Shown: positions 12,901-23,508 of the stretch, in pieces
How positions within the stretch are numbered: the first letter of the stretch is position 1
Layout of the letters: the number at the start of each line of letters is the position of its first letter
Assembly (NCBI GenBank): GCA_003118195.1
Contig: BEXV01000252.1
Span: forward strand, 113,485-177,484
DNA from: Hemicentrotus pulcherrimus
Taxonomy: Eukaryota; Echinodermata; Echinoidea; Camarodonta; Strongylocentrotidae
DNA: 64,000 nucleotides
Direction: 5' to 3'
The notes under the pieces: model-generated
What the model was told of the DNA's origin: nothing
Databases searched by the model: none
What the model saw: only the letters and a program-made list of their open reading frames with translations
Position numbers and translations under genes: made by a program

Positions 12901-13808
12901 TCACATACATTATAGTGTATCCCTACCTTCTTTCGTGGGTAACTTTAATAGTACATGTCGAAGGAATCTTCATTCAATTTTTTTTTAGACAAGGGTGTTT
13001 CGTCTCTAAGAATTTCCAAATATTTAGTACTCTCATTCATTCTTTTGTTTTAATGAGCACTAAATTGATTTATTGGTTATTTTCCAGTACATCTAAAAAC
13101 AAATTTCCTCCTCCATCCTTTTGCATTAACAGCTACCATCAAACTTGAAGATATCTTACGGAGCATGGCCATGGAAGATCCCATGGGAGAATTCGCGGAT
13201 GATAGCTGGACTCCACCACCAGCTCCAGTCCTCAAGCTCCAAACCTCTCCATCATTACCGTCTCCACCGCTACCACCACCACCCGCAGAGCTGGAAGCTA
13301 GTACCAGGTAAGGAAGAAGACCACACCCATTCCTGATTTCTGTTCATTTTGTAGAGCTAGATTTTTTAAGGAGCATGTATTTATTTGTATCTTCTTTTTT
13401 TTAGGGTTATTTATTCAAAGTTAAATTTTGCTTTGAATATGTGCAAGAAACAATCTAAACAATGTGCTTGTCTGAATGATAAAAGAGGAAAGCACAAGCT
13501 AAATTCAGTCAAATATGACATTGATTTGCTGTCCATGGTATGTCGGAGACTAAGCGAAAGATGTCAATGTTAAATTTGAACCTAGGAAAAATATTGAGTA
13601 TAGAAAACTACTTCAGCTGGTGTCATTTTCCTTCAAATTCTTGCAGAACTATTAGGGAAGAGATTCATGGTATTCTAATTTTCTGTTGAAACTTTTTGGT
13701 TTGCTCTTTTACAGTGAGGAATCAGGAGAAGACGGCAAGGAGGTTTTCAATGACATTGAGTCCATGTTTGCCAATCTAGCCCTGGACTTGGACAGCATGA
13801 TGAACTAG
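979..13808 (+). CDS. CASKIN: CASKIN-like scaffold protein, 3' part (tandem SAM domains, proline-rich region, conserved C-terminus)
   Basis: Nine coding exons join in consistent phase: 979-1154, 2268-2397, 4848-4924, 5856-5966, 7357-7458, 7881-8019, 8388-12617, 13133-13307 and 13715-13808 (TAG). All have GT-AG borders. The fourth and fifth encode SAM domain 1 (YEWLRRQRLMEY; MTPEDLTAIGITKPSHRKRI). The sixth and the start of the seventh encode SAM domain 2 (ITWEDLQDIGIDMLGHQKK). This tandem SAM pair and the C-terminal motif DIESMFANLALDLDSMM are those of CASKIN1/2, neuronal scaffold proteins that in vertebrates bind CASK and other synaptic partners and polymerise through the SAM pair. The N-terminal ankyrin repeats and SH3 domain expected of the family must lie upstream of base 1. 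The 4230-base seventh exon is mostly disordered: Ser-rich, a Q/N-rich degenerate repeat (about 9590-10070), and polyproline (about 11430-11760). An in-frame TAA at 9875-9877 interrupts it. Family assignment is strong; integrity of this allele is uncertain. Confidence 0.85.
1248..1384. mobile_element. Palindromic MITE with CCCGTCTTACAAA ends
   Basis: The ends are inverted copies: CTGGGCCCCGTCTTACAAAA on the left, and the complement of TCTTTGTAAGACGGGCTCC on the right. The interior is also partly palindromic (ATTGATTCCGATCAATCG). No coding capacity. It sits in the CASKIN intron 1155-2267. Confidence 0.75.
1560..1745 (+). mobile_element. Possible 3' end of a non-LTR retrotransposon
   Basis: A stretch running GTGAATAAAACCTAATTTGA into three tandem TTGAATC units (about 1718-1742) resembles the short-repeat tails of CR1/L2-type LINEs. 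No reverse transcriptase reading frame is visible. Assignment rests on the tail alone. Confidence 0.35.
2506..2632. mobile_element. Short MITE with TACCGTATTTGCCGGCG ends
   Basis: The left end TACCGTATTTGCCGGCG and the right end CGCCGGCAAATACTGTA are inverted repeats. Inside, GGCCACAGCACCGCATAGG and the ACTGCGGCCTTTA segment continue the dyad. A second, longer member with the same ends lies at 46148-46662. Confidence 0.8.
3799..4158. mobile_element. MITE of about 360 bp with TTTAAAGGGATC ends
   Basis: ATTTAAAGGGATCGTTTAAC at the left is matched by the complement of TTACCGGATCCCTTTAAAA at the right. Subterminal bases (AAATCTGAGATA against the complement of AATCTGAGACAAAG) also align in inverted orientation. 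It is non-coding and lies in the CASKIN intron 2398-4847. Confidence 0.7.
4255..4726 (+). repeat. Two decayed copies of the next CASKIN exon start and its flanking intron
   Basis: The real exon begins at 4848 with TTCAG|ATTCCCAAAGACCTCACAGT. A close copy (TTTAG|ATTCCCAAAGATCTCACAGT) begins at 4701 and reads into a TAA after eight codons. A weaker copy (TTTAG|ATTCCCACACC...CAGTGATGG) begins at 4255. Flanking text such as AATTCAAGAGGGC, ATGAGCTTTGAGGA and TGACTGATACT is duplicated with it. The copies are non-functional exon decoys or, for the 4701 copy, a possible cryptic acceptor. Confidence 0.75.
5856..7458 (+). CDS. CASKIN: CASKIN SAM domain 1 (two exons)
   Basis: Exons 5856-5966 and 7357-7458 together encode the first sterile alpha motif, starting DADRIYEWLRRQRLMEY and including MPTIAKMTPEDLTAIGI and the positively charged helix KPSHRKRITAMI. 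In CASKINs the two SAM domains assemble head-to-tail into polymers. The 1390-base intron between the two exons carries a SINE-like copy near 6332-6500 and a poly-T/poly-G tract at about 6838-6862. Confidence 0.85.
6332..6500 (+). mobile_element. tRNA-derived SINE, degenerate copy
   Basis: A box-A-like ATCTAGTGGATAAGTCAC is followed by a box-B-like GGGTTCAAATTCC (about 6372). Then comes the body CATTGATGTCCTTCAACAAG, ATTAATCTTCCATTTGC and CACCCAGGTGAATTACATGG. The same body occurs in the SINE copies at 17830-18040, 27443-27691 and 27840-27985. Confidence 0.7.
7881..8470 (+). CDS. CASKIN: CASKIN SAM domain 2 (exon 7881-8019 plus start of exon 8388)
   Basis: Exon 7881-8019 ends with one base of a Gly codon (CTA G|GT) and joins exon 8388 in frame. 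The product reads GDVGTWLRLLDLSQY, then EEVFHITWEDLQDIGIDMLG and HQKKIMLAVRRLKDLKKKG. The WEDLQDIGI and LGHQKK motifs are characteristic of the second SAM of CASKIN proteins. Splice borders are CACAG|GG, AG|GTACGT and CCTAG|GT. Confidence 0.85.
9590..10070 (+). repeat. In-frame degenerate Q/N-rich tandem repeat inside the large CASKIN exon
   Basis: The word GCCCATAATCAA (Ala-His-Asn-Gln) recurs at 9605, 9707, 9797, 9887 and 9965. The spacings are 102, 90, 90 and 78 bases, all multiples of three. Each unit encodes roughly a His/Gln-rich start, AHNQ-x-QNQ, then (M/V)NANPAQ and QRTNSP. Open reading on the minus strand over this area is a by-product of the repeat. The region is likely disordered and may differ in copy number between alleles. 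Confidence 0.85.
9875..9877 (+). other. In-frame TAA stop inside the CASKIN repeat exon
   Basis: The reading frame before the stop (8388-9874) and after it (9878-12617) is the same frame. The stop falls in a repeat unit where the preceding unit has TAT (Tyr) in the same sequence context (CATACCTATCAACATGAA against CATACCTAACAACATGAA), so one T-to-A change explains it. Downstream the frame stays open for 913 codons and joins two further exons ending in the conserved C-terminus. This argues for a recent nonsense allele or a base error rather than the natural end of the protein. Confidence 0.8.
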
Positions 13809-14790
13809 TGGACATGACATCTCTCTGAAGGTCACCGGCCACCATTGATAAGAGCTCGTTTGCCCATCAAACCTTGGACAGAATGAGATGAGCCCACCAC
13901 ATCTGCTGCCTCTAAAGTCACCTATAACCTTTGACTTAGGGCTAACCTAGAGGGACAATCTTTCGCTTAGGGTCTCTTCCCTCCACTTCCCAGGACTTGA
14001 GTTGATGCTTGCCAATCAAACCTTGGAAAGCATGAGATGAGCCCACAATCTCTGCTGCCTCTAACGTCACCTATCACCTTTGACCTAGGGCGAACCTAGA
14101 GGGAAGATCTCTCGATGCAGTACACAGCTTCCCGCTTCGGGTCCACTACCCCCACCATGACTTGAGTTAATGCTTGCCCATCAAACCTGAGAAAGCAAGA
14201 GATGAGCCCTGGTGGATCTCTGCTCTAAAGATCGCGTAGGACTACCTCGGGATCCGAAATGGTGCTGGAAGAATATACAAATTCTGCAGAATTCAAGAAC
14301 ACCAAAAAGGATTGCTTCAATGAAAGTCTTCTCGTCCACACCAATTACTTGCACTATGCCAGAAACCTAACCACATAGAAGTCTGTAGGAATAGAATCCT
14401 ATCTGTGGTCTTACTAGTGGACAACATTTGATGAGGAACCCTTTGGGGGCGAATGCCACGACCGTTCAGGTCATAGATTAAGTAGGGCTTCATTCGTTGA
14501 AGGGCGGATGGATGAGAGCGATACAGAGTTGGATTCAAGAACCTTCACCATCATCTCCAAGCGGTTCTCGTGTTCCAACTTGTTCCATCTCCTCCCTTTA
14601 AGGTACGACTGGAGAAGCCCGAGTGAAAAACAAACCTGCTCCACACATGTTGTAGTGTGTTATAGCCTACCGAACAGCCATAACGTTCATTTTTATTTGT
14701 GTTTCTTGTATATTTTACTCTGCAGGGAATACATTCTTTAAAAAAGAAAAATCATTCACAAATAATAAAAATCTTTGAATCGGGTTGAAA
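13809..14790 (+). repeat. CASKIN 3'UTR with three tandem blocks; candidate poly(A) signal
   Basis: The motif GCCCATCAAACCT...GAGATGAGCCC recurs at about 13862, 14011 and 14176, with ATCTCTGCTGCCTCTAA and CACCTTTGACCTAGGG between copies. The units are about 150-165 bases. An AATAAA at 14764-14769 could end the transcript. This is non-coding sequence directly after the stop codon. Confidence 0.65.
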
Positions 14791-16118
14791 TGAGACTTTT
14801 TAAAACTTTATTGTCTAATTATAATTCTCTGATTAATTATCTTCAGTATCGTTTTGCAATTAACTTTGCGTTACCTGGATAAATCTCAATGATTATTGAT
14901 TTCACACTCTGTGGCAATAGTCTAATCTTACTTTATAATCCACTCACTCACTGAACTAACTGTTTTCATATAAAAATAATTGATGTGCATTTGACAAAGC
15001 CTGATAGATAGTAGATACTAATCTTGATTTTAACAAGGGGTGCGTAATTTATGGTTATTGATAGCACAATAGTTTTCTTTGGGGGCAAGTTTTGGGGATT
15101 CAACCTTAAGGTTGAGATGGTTAAATGGGTGTCTCTGACATTTATGTAATGAGTTAAATCTGGAACATTCACCACTGAGTAAAACTAGGTTATGATGAAC
15201 GCTGAGTGCAAATAAAGTGGGGTTTTCACTTGATATATCCTTCTTTTAGAAGATGGTTGGCTAAAGTGGTGCATTGTACGTTCTTAAATAAGCCATTGCC
15301 TTGTCAATCAGAACAATACCTCAACTATATTTCTCATCTCATCATCTTAATCTACGGTATTTTATTATTGCTTGTTAGGTGTTTCCCCATTAAGAAGGAA
15401 ATGGACACCTGTTTTTCAATTTTTTATTGCACTTAACTAGTTGACTGCTGAATTTTCTCATTCTCATAGACTTTAACACAGAGACCATCTGGTTTCAGTC
15501 AACAATGGGTTATCTTCCTTCTAAATAATATTAACTCTCAGACATACAGTACATGCATATACATGTATGCCATGGAATAGTATTTAAAGTCTACATCTCT
15601 GTTAATACTTCAAGTGACAGGCCTGCTCAGAAGAAGTAGTGGACATAAACCTTCAAACTCATCAAAATGAAAATACACAGATTGCATGATTACTTTATTG
15701 TAGATAACATTACTCTAGATAATATTAAGTAACAATAACAAACAAGATATTTGAACCAGTATAGATTTATTTAGTGGTGGACGACATTAAATCTTCCATG
15801 TAATGATAAACGCAAGGTATGCAATCAGTGTCATTTAGGAAATATATCCTACAAATCGATGTATCCAAGATTACTAATACCAAATAAGTTTCTTGAGAAG
15901 CAGATTTATATTCATCAATATTACCAGGTGAAAGAAATGGAGAGCTTGTATTAAAAATGAATTTAAAACTTATGTAAAGGGATATGTTCTTGTTCAATAT
16001 TGTTGTCAGATATCACATGAATAGGAAAGAGGAACAGAAATCATCACTTTCTCTTCCCGGTCCTTTAAAAAGCGCTCCACTTATTATGTATGCATTAGAG
16101 ATACAGTTTTAAGCGGGA

Positions 16119-16290
16119 CTGCACTATTTGTAGCTACTTCCGCCCTCTATATCAATGGCACCCGTTGATCCCCCATGATCCCCTTGATCTTATGTTGATT
16201 GAGAGCTGATTTGATGAGATAACCACCTGCCAGTGACCACGCATGGGGGTCTAATCCCTCCATGCCAAACTAGTGCAGATAGGCTTTAAG
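16119..16290. repeat. Dispersed TIR-ended repeat, copy 1
   Basis: It shares TTGTAGCTACTT, CTCTATAT, ATGTTGATTGAGAGCTG, AGATAACC and GGTCTAATCCCTCC with the copy at 33745-33940. In the second copy the outer ends TTTAAAGC and GCTTTAAA are inverted repeats, which suggests a MITE. Confidence 0.65.
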
Positions 16291-17829
16291 GATGGATTAT
16301 ATACAAACTGATAATACTCTGGACTATAAGTCAAGACAGGCCCACCCATTTAACCCAATTATTTACTCTACAAGCAATCATTTTTGTTGGGAGATTGTGC
16401 AGTAGTGGCTTTGAGATTTGGATATGTTTATTTTCTATGCATGGAATTCAAGTCATCAGTGATTTGGAAAGTCCACAACTTTGTTTTTTGAAAGGTACAT
16501 AATGTGCTTCTGACTCTCTATTTGCATTTGCATTTTATTTTTCTTCCTTTCTTTTATATATTTTGGATCATGGACCAAAGGGATATAAAATATACTAGAA
16601 TAATTTATTTCTTTAATATTTTCATTTTGTTTCGTTGTTGCCAATTTGATTTCTTCCATTTGATACTGATTGTGTAATCCTCAGGGAACGTAGCTTAGGC
16701 CCATGGTAGAGTTTGTACCATCTGTATAGATACACCCTTCTGTGGCGAATCTCTCAGATGTGTGTTCACTCTGAAATTTAGGGGATTTAAAAAATGCTTA
16801 TAAATTTGTTAATGTGATCTACAATAGCCCTAGCACTCGTCACATCGATACTGACCTTTTGCTAGTAAGTTGCATTTATATGCGCACAATGTTGATGTTG
16901 TAGTTCAGATTGTTAGAGAAGGAATACATGTACGTACTGTACATGTACATGTATATCAGAGGTGTATCACTATTCAAATTGAGTTTGAATTGGGTCATTT
17001 TGTAGGATTACATGTCGGTTTTAGACAAGAGTTGAAAATGATGTTTAATTGCATTTTACTTTGTAATAGAAGCTTTCTAGTCTCACTTCAGACTCTTCTT
17101 TTTCTTCTATCCGTACACTTCTCTAATCACTTCTAACTTTTTAACCTTTTTAGATGACATTGTTTGATGCAGCTATTGTGAAGGATACATGTTGTTTCAT
17201 TTTGTGTTGTTGATATTGTTGTTTATGCACAAAACAACAGACAAAAATATTGAACAAAATGTGTTGCCTCTTGAAAGTAATTTGACACCTTGACAAATCT
17301 AAATGACTACTTCAAAAGAAATGTAGAAACATAGACTAATGCTTGTATGAATTGTAGTACTTGCTTGAAGACATATTTATTGTTGGCATTATGAAGGTAC
17401 ATGTGGTTTATGACGTGAATTGAGGTTTTAGGAATTTTTGAGTGTTGTATGTTTGAAGATAATGATGAATACTAGCAGTCACTCATTTTGATGATGCTGA
17501 TTTGGCAAACTAATCATTGATTTCAGAATAGTGACTCAATTTAATGAGCTGGGACTAAATGAATTGCTTAGATAAAAACGTTGTGGGTAGTAGCTATCTG
17601 TTTCCTAATCATCTTTCAACGTAAATGCATTTTAATTTCCTCATTTTATTATTGCATTTTTGTTGTTTTAAATTTCAATTTACATAAATATATAAATCTG
17701 GATTTGTATAGCTCCGGGACAAACCGTCTCTAAACACTCAACAGATATTTTTACCTCGGTCATCGGATTAATTTACGTAGAATGTGCACAATTTCTAATT
17801 CCTGGGGTTTATTCCTACCATATGGTCAC

Positions 17830-18040
17830 CGTGGGAGCATATGGCAGTTTCTATCACAAAGGCTTTCGTCATCCTACCAGGTCCCCATTTCTCTCCTGGG
17901 TATGGAGTGGCAAATGTAGATTAATGTCTTTCCAAATGACATTGTGCTGTGTGGGGAATCGAACCTACAACCTTTGCATTTCCAGGCAAATGCTTGGACC
18001 TCTTTTTTTCGGTCTACAACACATACATATAGCATACTAG
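17830..18040 (-). mobile_element. tRNA-derived SINE, minus orientation
   Basis: Read on the minus strand it has a box-B-like GGTTCGATTCCCC and then the body TGTCATTTGGAAAGACATTA, ATCTACATTTGCCAC shared with the other SINE copies. It ends in AT-rich flanks. Confidence 0.65.
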
Positions 18041-20114
18041 TTGCTGAAGTACTGTTCGACCAAATGAGCAACAATATGTACACTGTACATCAACGTGTGA
18101 TATAATAACTTGTAATTTGAAGTATATCATTAAATTCATTTTAGCCAACATATCGGCTAAAATTGTTAATTTATAACCTGTGAATGATAAATTATTGGAA
18201 GTACTACAATTACCAGTATTTTTTTTTTCATATCATGTTTATATGTGATTGGCAAATCATCAGAAAGCATTGTCAAAGTCCTAAAATCATGTCTTCAATT
18301 TTGTGGATTTAATTATCTGCAAAATGTATGTACTATTCTTTTCTTGTCATCCATTTATTTTATTGATGACGTCTTTTTATATAATACCTTGAATTACTTT
18401 TAAACCTTTGTTTTAAATCAAAAATTGGATTGAATATTTATATATTTATACTTTCCAGGTTCACAAAAAAAAAAAAAGGTTTGTTGGTATATCAGTGTCA
18501 ACTTAAAATTATCTTTGGAGAGAATACAGGCAGAGTTTAATGACTTGATAGAAAAATAAATATTATATATTTACGGTAAAAATATTGTGCTCTTCCATTT
18601 ATTCTAGGTACTCACTATTACCTCTTTGAGCAACTAACAAGAGATCTATATCAAGGAGTTATATCAGAAAACTATAACCACTGAAAGCTTGTACTGGTAC
18701 TCATATGTATACCCTAATGGTTTACAATAGAAAGCCAAATCTGATTAGATAACAAAATATCAAACTAATTTTTAAACATCTTCACCAGGAAGGTTTCATG
18801 TATGCTTCAGAGTTAAAGGTATGGGGTTCCTCGCTTTATTATATAGGATGTATTTATACTGTTCGTCATAAATCCATCATATTCCTGGAAGGCATGATAA
18901 AGCAACAAGAGATTATTTTTTAGAGAGAAACTGAGAGATATAGGTCTATTTGGTTTATAGATAGTATAACATGTATACACTTGGCAGGATTGCCATTGCA
19001 GCAATAAATAATGGACTTTCCCTTATATTACCTTGCTTCACGTACTACTTACTCATTTTCTTGCTACCATTTGCAGCGAATTTATGTCTATTATTTATGC
19101 ATGTGCACTTGATTATTAAAGACATAGGAAGTGCTCAGAGTATATTATGATATGTCGTTTCTGCTTTAATATTGGTTACAGAAATTGTTGTCAAGGGACA
19201 AGTCATGAAGGTCTATAACGTCTTTTTAAAAACATAATCCCGTTTGGAATCAAGGCATTGTTTTGTCACATGCTGGGCAAGGCTGTTACTAGCTTTGTTA
19301 AAGATATCCATTTGAACTGCTTTTGATGGTGCATTGTGTTATTTTGAAATCGTTCCGTTTTAGAGCATAATATCATTACAAGCTCCTGAAATGGAAAAGG
19401 CATGCTAAACTAGGCAGTCTTACTTGTATATGAGAACATTTTTGTATTGAAAGAATTATGAAAACAAAATACATTTCTGTATGATAGTAATATAGATATT
19501 ATATGTATATTGACCTGAAGTTTGTATAACTTAAAATGCTTTGTACAGAGAGATCTCCCAACAGTGAAGACCATATCTTTATTATTGTTGAGAATACATG
19601 TAGTACGATAAAAAGAAGATTAATTTGTAATATGTTGTTTGCAACCAACGTGGCCGATATTATGTATGATAATAATAATTTGATATTTGAAGGTGAACAT
19701 TTGCATGTATTATATCTAGGCTTCTAACGGAGAAATGTAAAAGATTGATTGTACATAAAGTATGAATATATTTGTGGCCTTCCACTTTCCTATGTACAGT
19801 ACATGTTCAAGCTGTTCATATAAATTGTTCATATGCTTTTTCAGAGATCTCTGAGGATGGGGAGACAGAAATACTGACGCAAAAAAGGAATAAAAAGCAA
19901 CACCCCAACTCGACTAGTGTTTTGGATCATTTTGTGGGAAGCATATGTATCATGCGTCAGAGGGCTTAAAGCAATTTGAAAATGGGGAAAGAGAAAGAAG
20001 AATAAGAGGAAATACAAGAATAAACAGAGATTTGCCATGGAGAGAGAAAGATACATGTACAAATATTGTACACATATGAGAGACTGAAGAAGTAAGATGA
20101 GTGTGAGGAAGAAC

Positions 20115-20175
20115 GGGAGAGAGAGAGAGAGGGGGAGAAAGGCATACAGCCAGAAAGAGAGAGAGAGAGAGAGAT
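20115..20175. repeat. GA microsatellite
   Basis: Interrupted (GA)n runs in two blocks, GAGAGAGAGAGAGGGGGAG and AGAGAGAGAGAGAGAGA. Simple sequence only. Confidence 0.9.
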
Positions 20176-21609
20176 AAAGGGGGAGGTTGGGAGTAAAATA
20201 TGAGTTATTTATATTCAGGTCACTGAATATAACCTGGAATAATGATGTACTGTATACCTAGGTACAGAAACATGATTGCTGATGGGTTGGTCGATGAAAG
20301 AAGGGCATGAACTTGTAAATCAAAATAATATTGATTGAAGCTCAAAAGGACAAATAGCAAACAAACCATACATATGGGTTGCTAAACGTGAAACTGAACA
20401 TACCCTACACAACCTGTACACTACTGATGATTTAAATATATTCTTAACTAAATTAAAGCTAAACTTTAGTACTGGTAATGCGATTGCATTGTGCACTGCA
20501 AGGGTCTGGAGTCATCAAAATCATAATAAATTTGACCGAGTCTTGGTGAAGTAACAAGCACTGTACACAGAAAGCTATATATGGGACAACACACATGGTG
20601 TCGGGGTTGGTACTACCTTGATTTCCTCGTCTTTCTATTATCATTACTCAGCCAGTATACATTTTCTTCTAAAATTGTTTGGCACATGTTATTTATTTGT
20701 AATCTTGAACATTCAGTGTAAGTTTCGTTTGATTCTGTGAAAATTAATTTTCTTTTTTTACCATTACTGGAGTTTCTCTTTAACCCATTTTATTGATGGG
20801 CAATTTCAACCAATCAGATTTTGATACAAATAATGACTCTTTCCTTTCTGCTAGGTACCTATTTCTGCTTGTCACTTCTGGGCCATGTAGTAAATTTTTA
20901 GCTTCATCGGTTTTCAATAATGATTTGAAGCACTTCCTTAATATACATGTTTAAGAATATTTGTCGACATTTGGATAATCATAGGGCCCAGGAAAAAAAT
21001 TGTTCAATACACTGTCAACCCAGTTTTACTCACATTTACTCACATCAAGTAGTCATCAATGATACAGCAGAACTCTTCAAATCGGCAGTTATATATTTAA
21101 TTCTATGAATAAATTCAACAGTATAAATAAACAAACCATTAAAATGAACACACATATATTTGACAGTATCTCAGTTTTCATAGATATATTGCCATGGCAA
21201 AGCACCATCTTCAACCTTCCTCTTTGTGCAATTAATGACATTTAGTCATATGAATCTAGTTCCTTTTCCAAGTTTTAATATTCTTCCTTTCCTCTAAGAA
21301 ATAAAAACCCTTTAAAGATGGCTGATAAATCAATGTGTGACCAACTGAAGAGTTGAATTGGACATTTTCAATCGTGTCCCTTGGCAAGTGGCTTTACTGT
21401 TCCAGAAAAACACAATTTAAAGTGTTTTTTAAATAATCTTTCCATGTCCATATATTCAACATAAGACATTTCATCCCTTAGATTGAAAACAGTGACAGGT
21501 TAGAACTTGTTAACATGATATTTCCATCCATTTCACAATATGTGACCAAAATTTATCTTCCACTGACTTGGGGCTTTCTGCTTGGAAAAAAAAACTAAGA
21601 TTCCAAAGG

Positions 21610-22175
21610 TTATAATAACGTCCTGGAGAAGTAATACCATTCACTCCTTACATGTAGTTAACAACTGAATTATTCATACCTCTTGTAAATTTGATGTTCT
21701 TTGTTTTTGTTTTTCATAACTCAAGAGTGAAAGATTGACTGGTTGAATTTAGGCCTAAGTTTAATACTTTTAGATGTAAGCTTCGCTATGTCACATTCTC
21801 AAGAAACATATCGTCGGCCTTATGCCAAAAGGGCCTTAACCCGATTTTTGGGGTTATTGAGTTATTAACATCACCTTGTAGATTTCATCATTCTCTNAGA
21901 AGTAATACCATTCACTCCTTACATGTAGTTAACAACTGAATTATTCATACCTCTTGTAAATTTGATGTTCGTTGTTTTTGTTTTTCATAACTCTAGAATG
22001 ATAGGTTGACTGGTTGATTTGGGCCTTGGTTGAATACTTTTAGAAGTAAGCTTAATTGCGTTGTCACATTCTCAAGTATATCAGGACAAATCTACTCTTC
22101 AAATACATGTACTTACACAACTACAAAACTTGGTAAAGTATGAATAATTTAGTTGCTAACTGTATGTCACTCCAC
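21610..22175. repeat. Dispersed repeat, two diverged direct copies flanking a single N
   Basis: AGAAGTAATACCATTCACTC begins at 21627 and again at 21898, directly after the N at 21897. Both copies continue through TTGATGTTC(T/G)TTG and ATTGACTGGTTGA to GTCACATTCTCAAG with scattered differences. The same consensus recurs at 48056-48260, so this is a repeat family as well as a possible assembly join. Confidence 0.75.
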
Positions 22176-23508
22176 CTTCTTCTACTTGTAATACTTTGCT
22201 ATTTTGTATTATCAAAGAGGGAATAGAAATAATATAGTTATAGTAACAGTACATAATAAAATAGTAAATAATAACAAAAAGGAGATGACCAGGAAAAGAA
22301 ACAAATGTTATTTGTTACTTGACCTCACATACCAACACTTCTGTTGTGAACCATTTGCATATATAGTTAAACAATAAATTACTAACAAAATCATGGTAAG
22401 AATATGCTGCCTATCACTGTAAAAATTGTCGCGCAAAATCCTTTCCCCACCTTAAAAATATTGCACACTTCTTTATTATAACTACACAAAGCTTCACATT
22501 CAAAATGGGTGAAAGGCCTAGAAATAAAAAAAAGAAACCTGCAAGTTACAGAATTGTATAGTTCAATCTTGTCACTGATTATGAATGACAGGATTTTCAC
22601 AGCACATAATTTAATCTCTATTCTCAAGAATGTTGAAGATGCCTTTGCCTTACAAAATGTTAGTAGGAAGTGTTACAAACGAGTGGGGGAAAAAAATCAA
22701 TTACCATATCAGTTGATAGAATTCATAGAGTTGTGCATATTTTCTGAAAATAAAGTATCAAAGCTTTCCTTTCGTAAAAAACGTATAGTTTACTTCATAT
22801 GTTTAATGGGCAATCACTTACATTTACATGTTCTTTAGAGAATTCACCTTTTTTACATTTATTTCATTTATGGATTTGCAACTTATTGATAGTTTTGAGC
22901 ACTAAACCTTACCTGTATCTGCTTTATGTATTCAACAAAATTATCTATTGATAACAAAACATTAGCATCCTTTCTAGTACCGTAATCTTTTTATACATAA
23001 ATAAACATGCACAAATATCTAACATGCATGTACCCTGATGGCCCCTTGTTTTTACTAGACTGTCATATTAAAGCATGCAGCACACAGTTTAGCAATGTTG
23101 GAAGTACTGTTTGCACATGAGGTTCCTTATAATTAATAACAGTATATCCTTCACAATTCTAAGCCAAAGATATATTTCATTTTGAAACCCTATAACTTGT
23201 CATTTCTCATTCTGAACAAGCTTTGCACGGTGCAAACTTTGCAATATATTTAACTCAAACATGCACATTCAACACATTAAAGCCATTCCACATTTTCCAT
23301 CAAAAAGAAGATCAAATTCCCCAATAACAGGCCCATATTTTTGCATAAATTTCTATTAATATGAGATAATTAATGAATTGAGAGAGGGGAGATTGAATGA
23401 AGGGCAACACAAGTAAATGTAAATGAGGGCCCTTATCTGAAGCAGATGACTGAAGAGTGTACACAAAACAATTACATTCTATTTCCATGCATAGCTCATC
23501 AATCTTGG

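Larger units (their letters stand above)
14790..23508. other. Gene-poor intergenic spacer
   Basis: AT-rich sequence with no exon pattern or protein family that I recognise on either strand. It holds a TIR-ended repeat (about 16119-16290), an inverted SINE copy (17830-18040), a GA microsatellite (about 20115-20175) and a repeat-family pair around an N at 21897. Short open frames such as 22509-22838 lack recognisable motifs. Confidence 0.6.

Noticed and set aside
22509..22838. 109-codon plus-strand open frame
   Set aside because: No domain, AT-rich composition like surrounding spacer, and no splice context.
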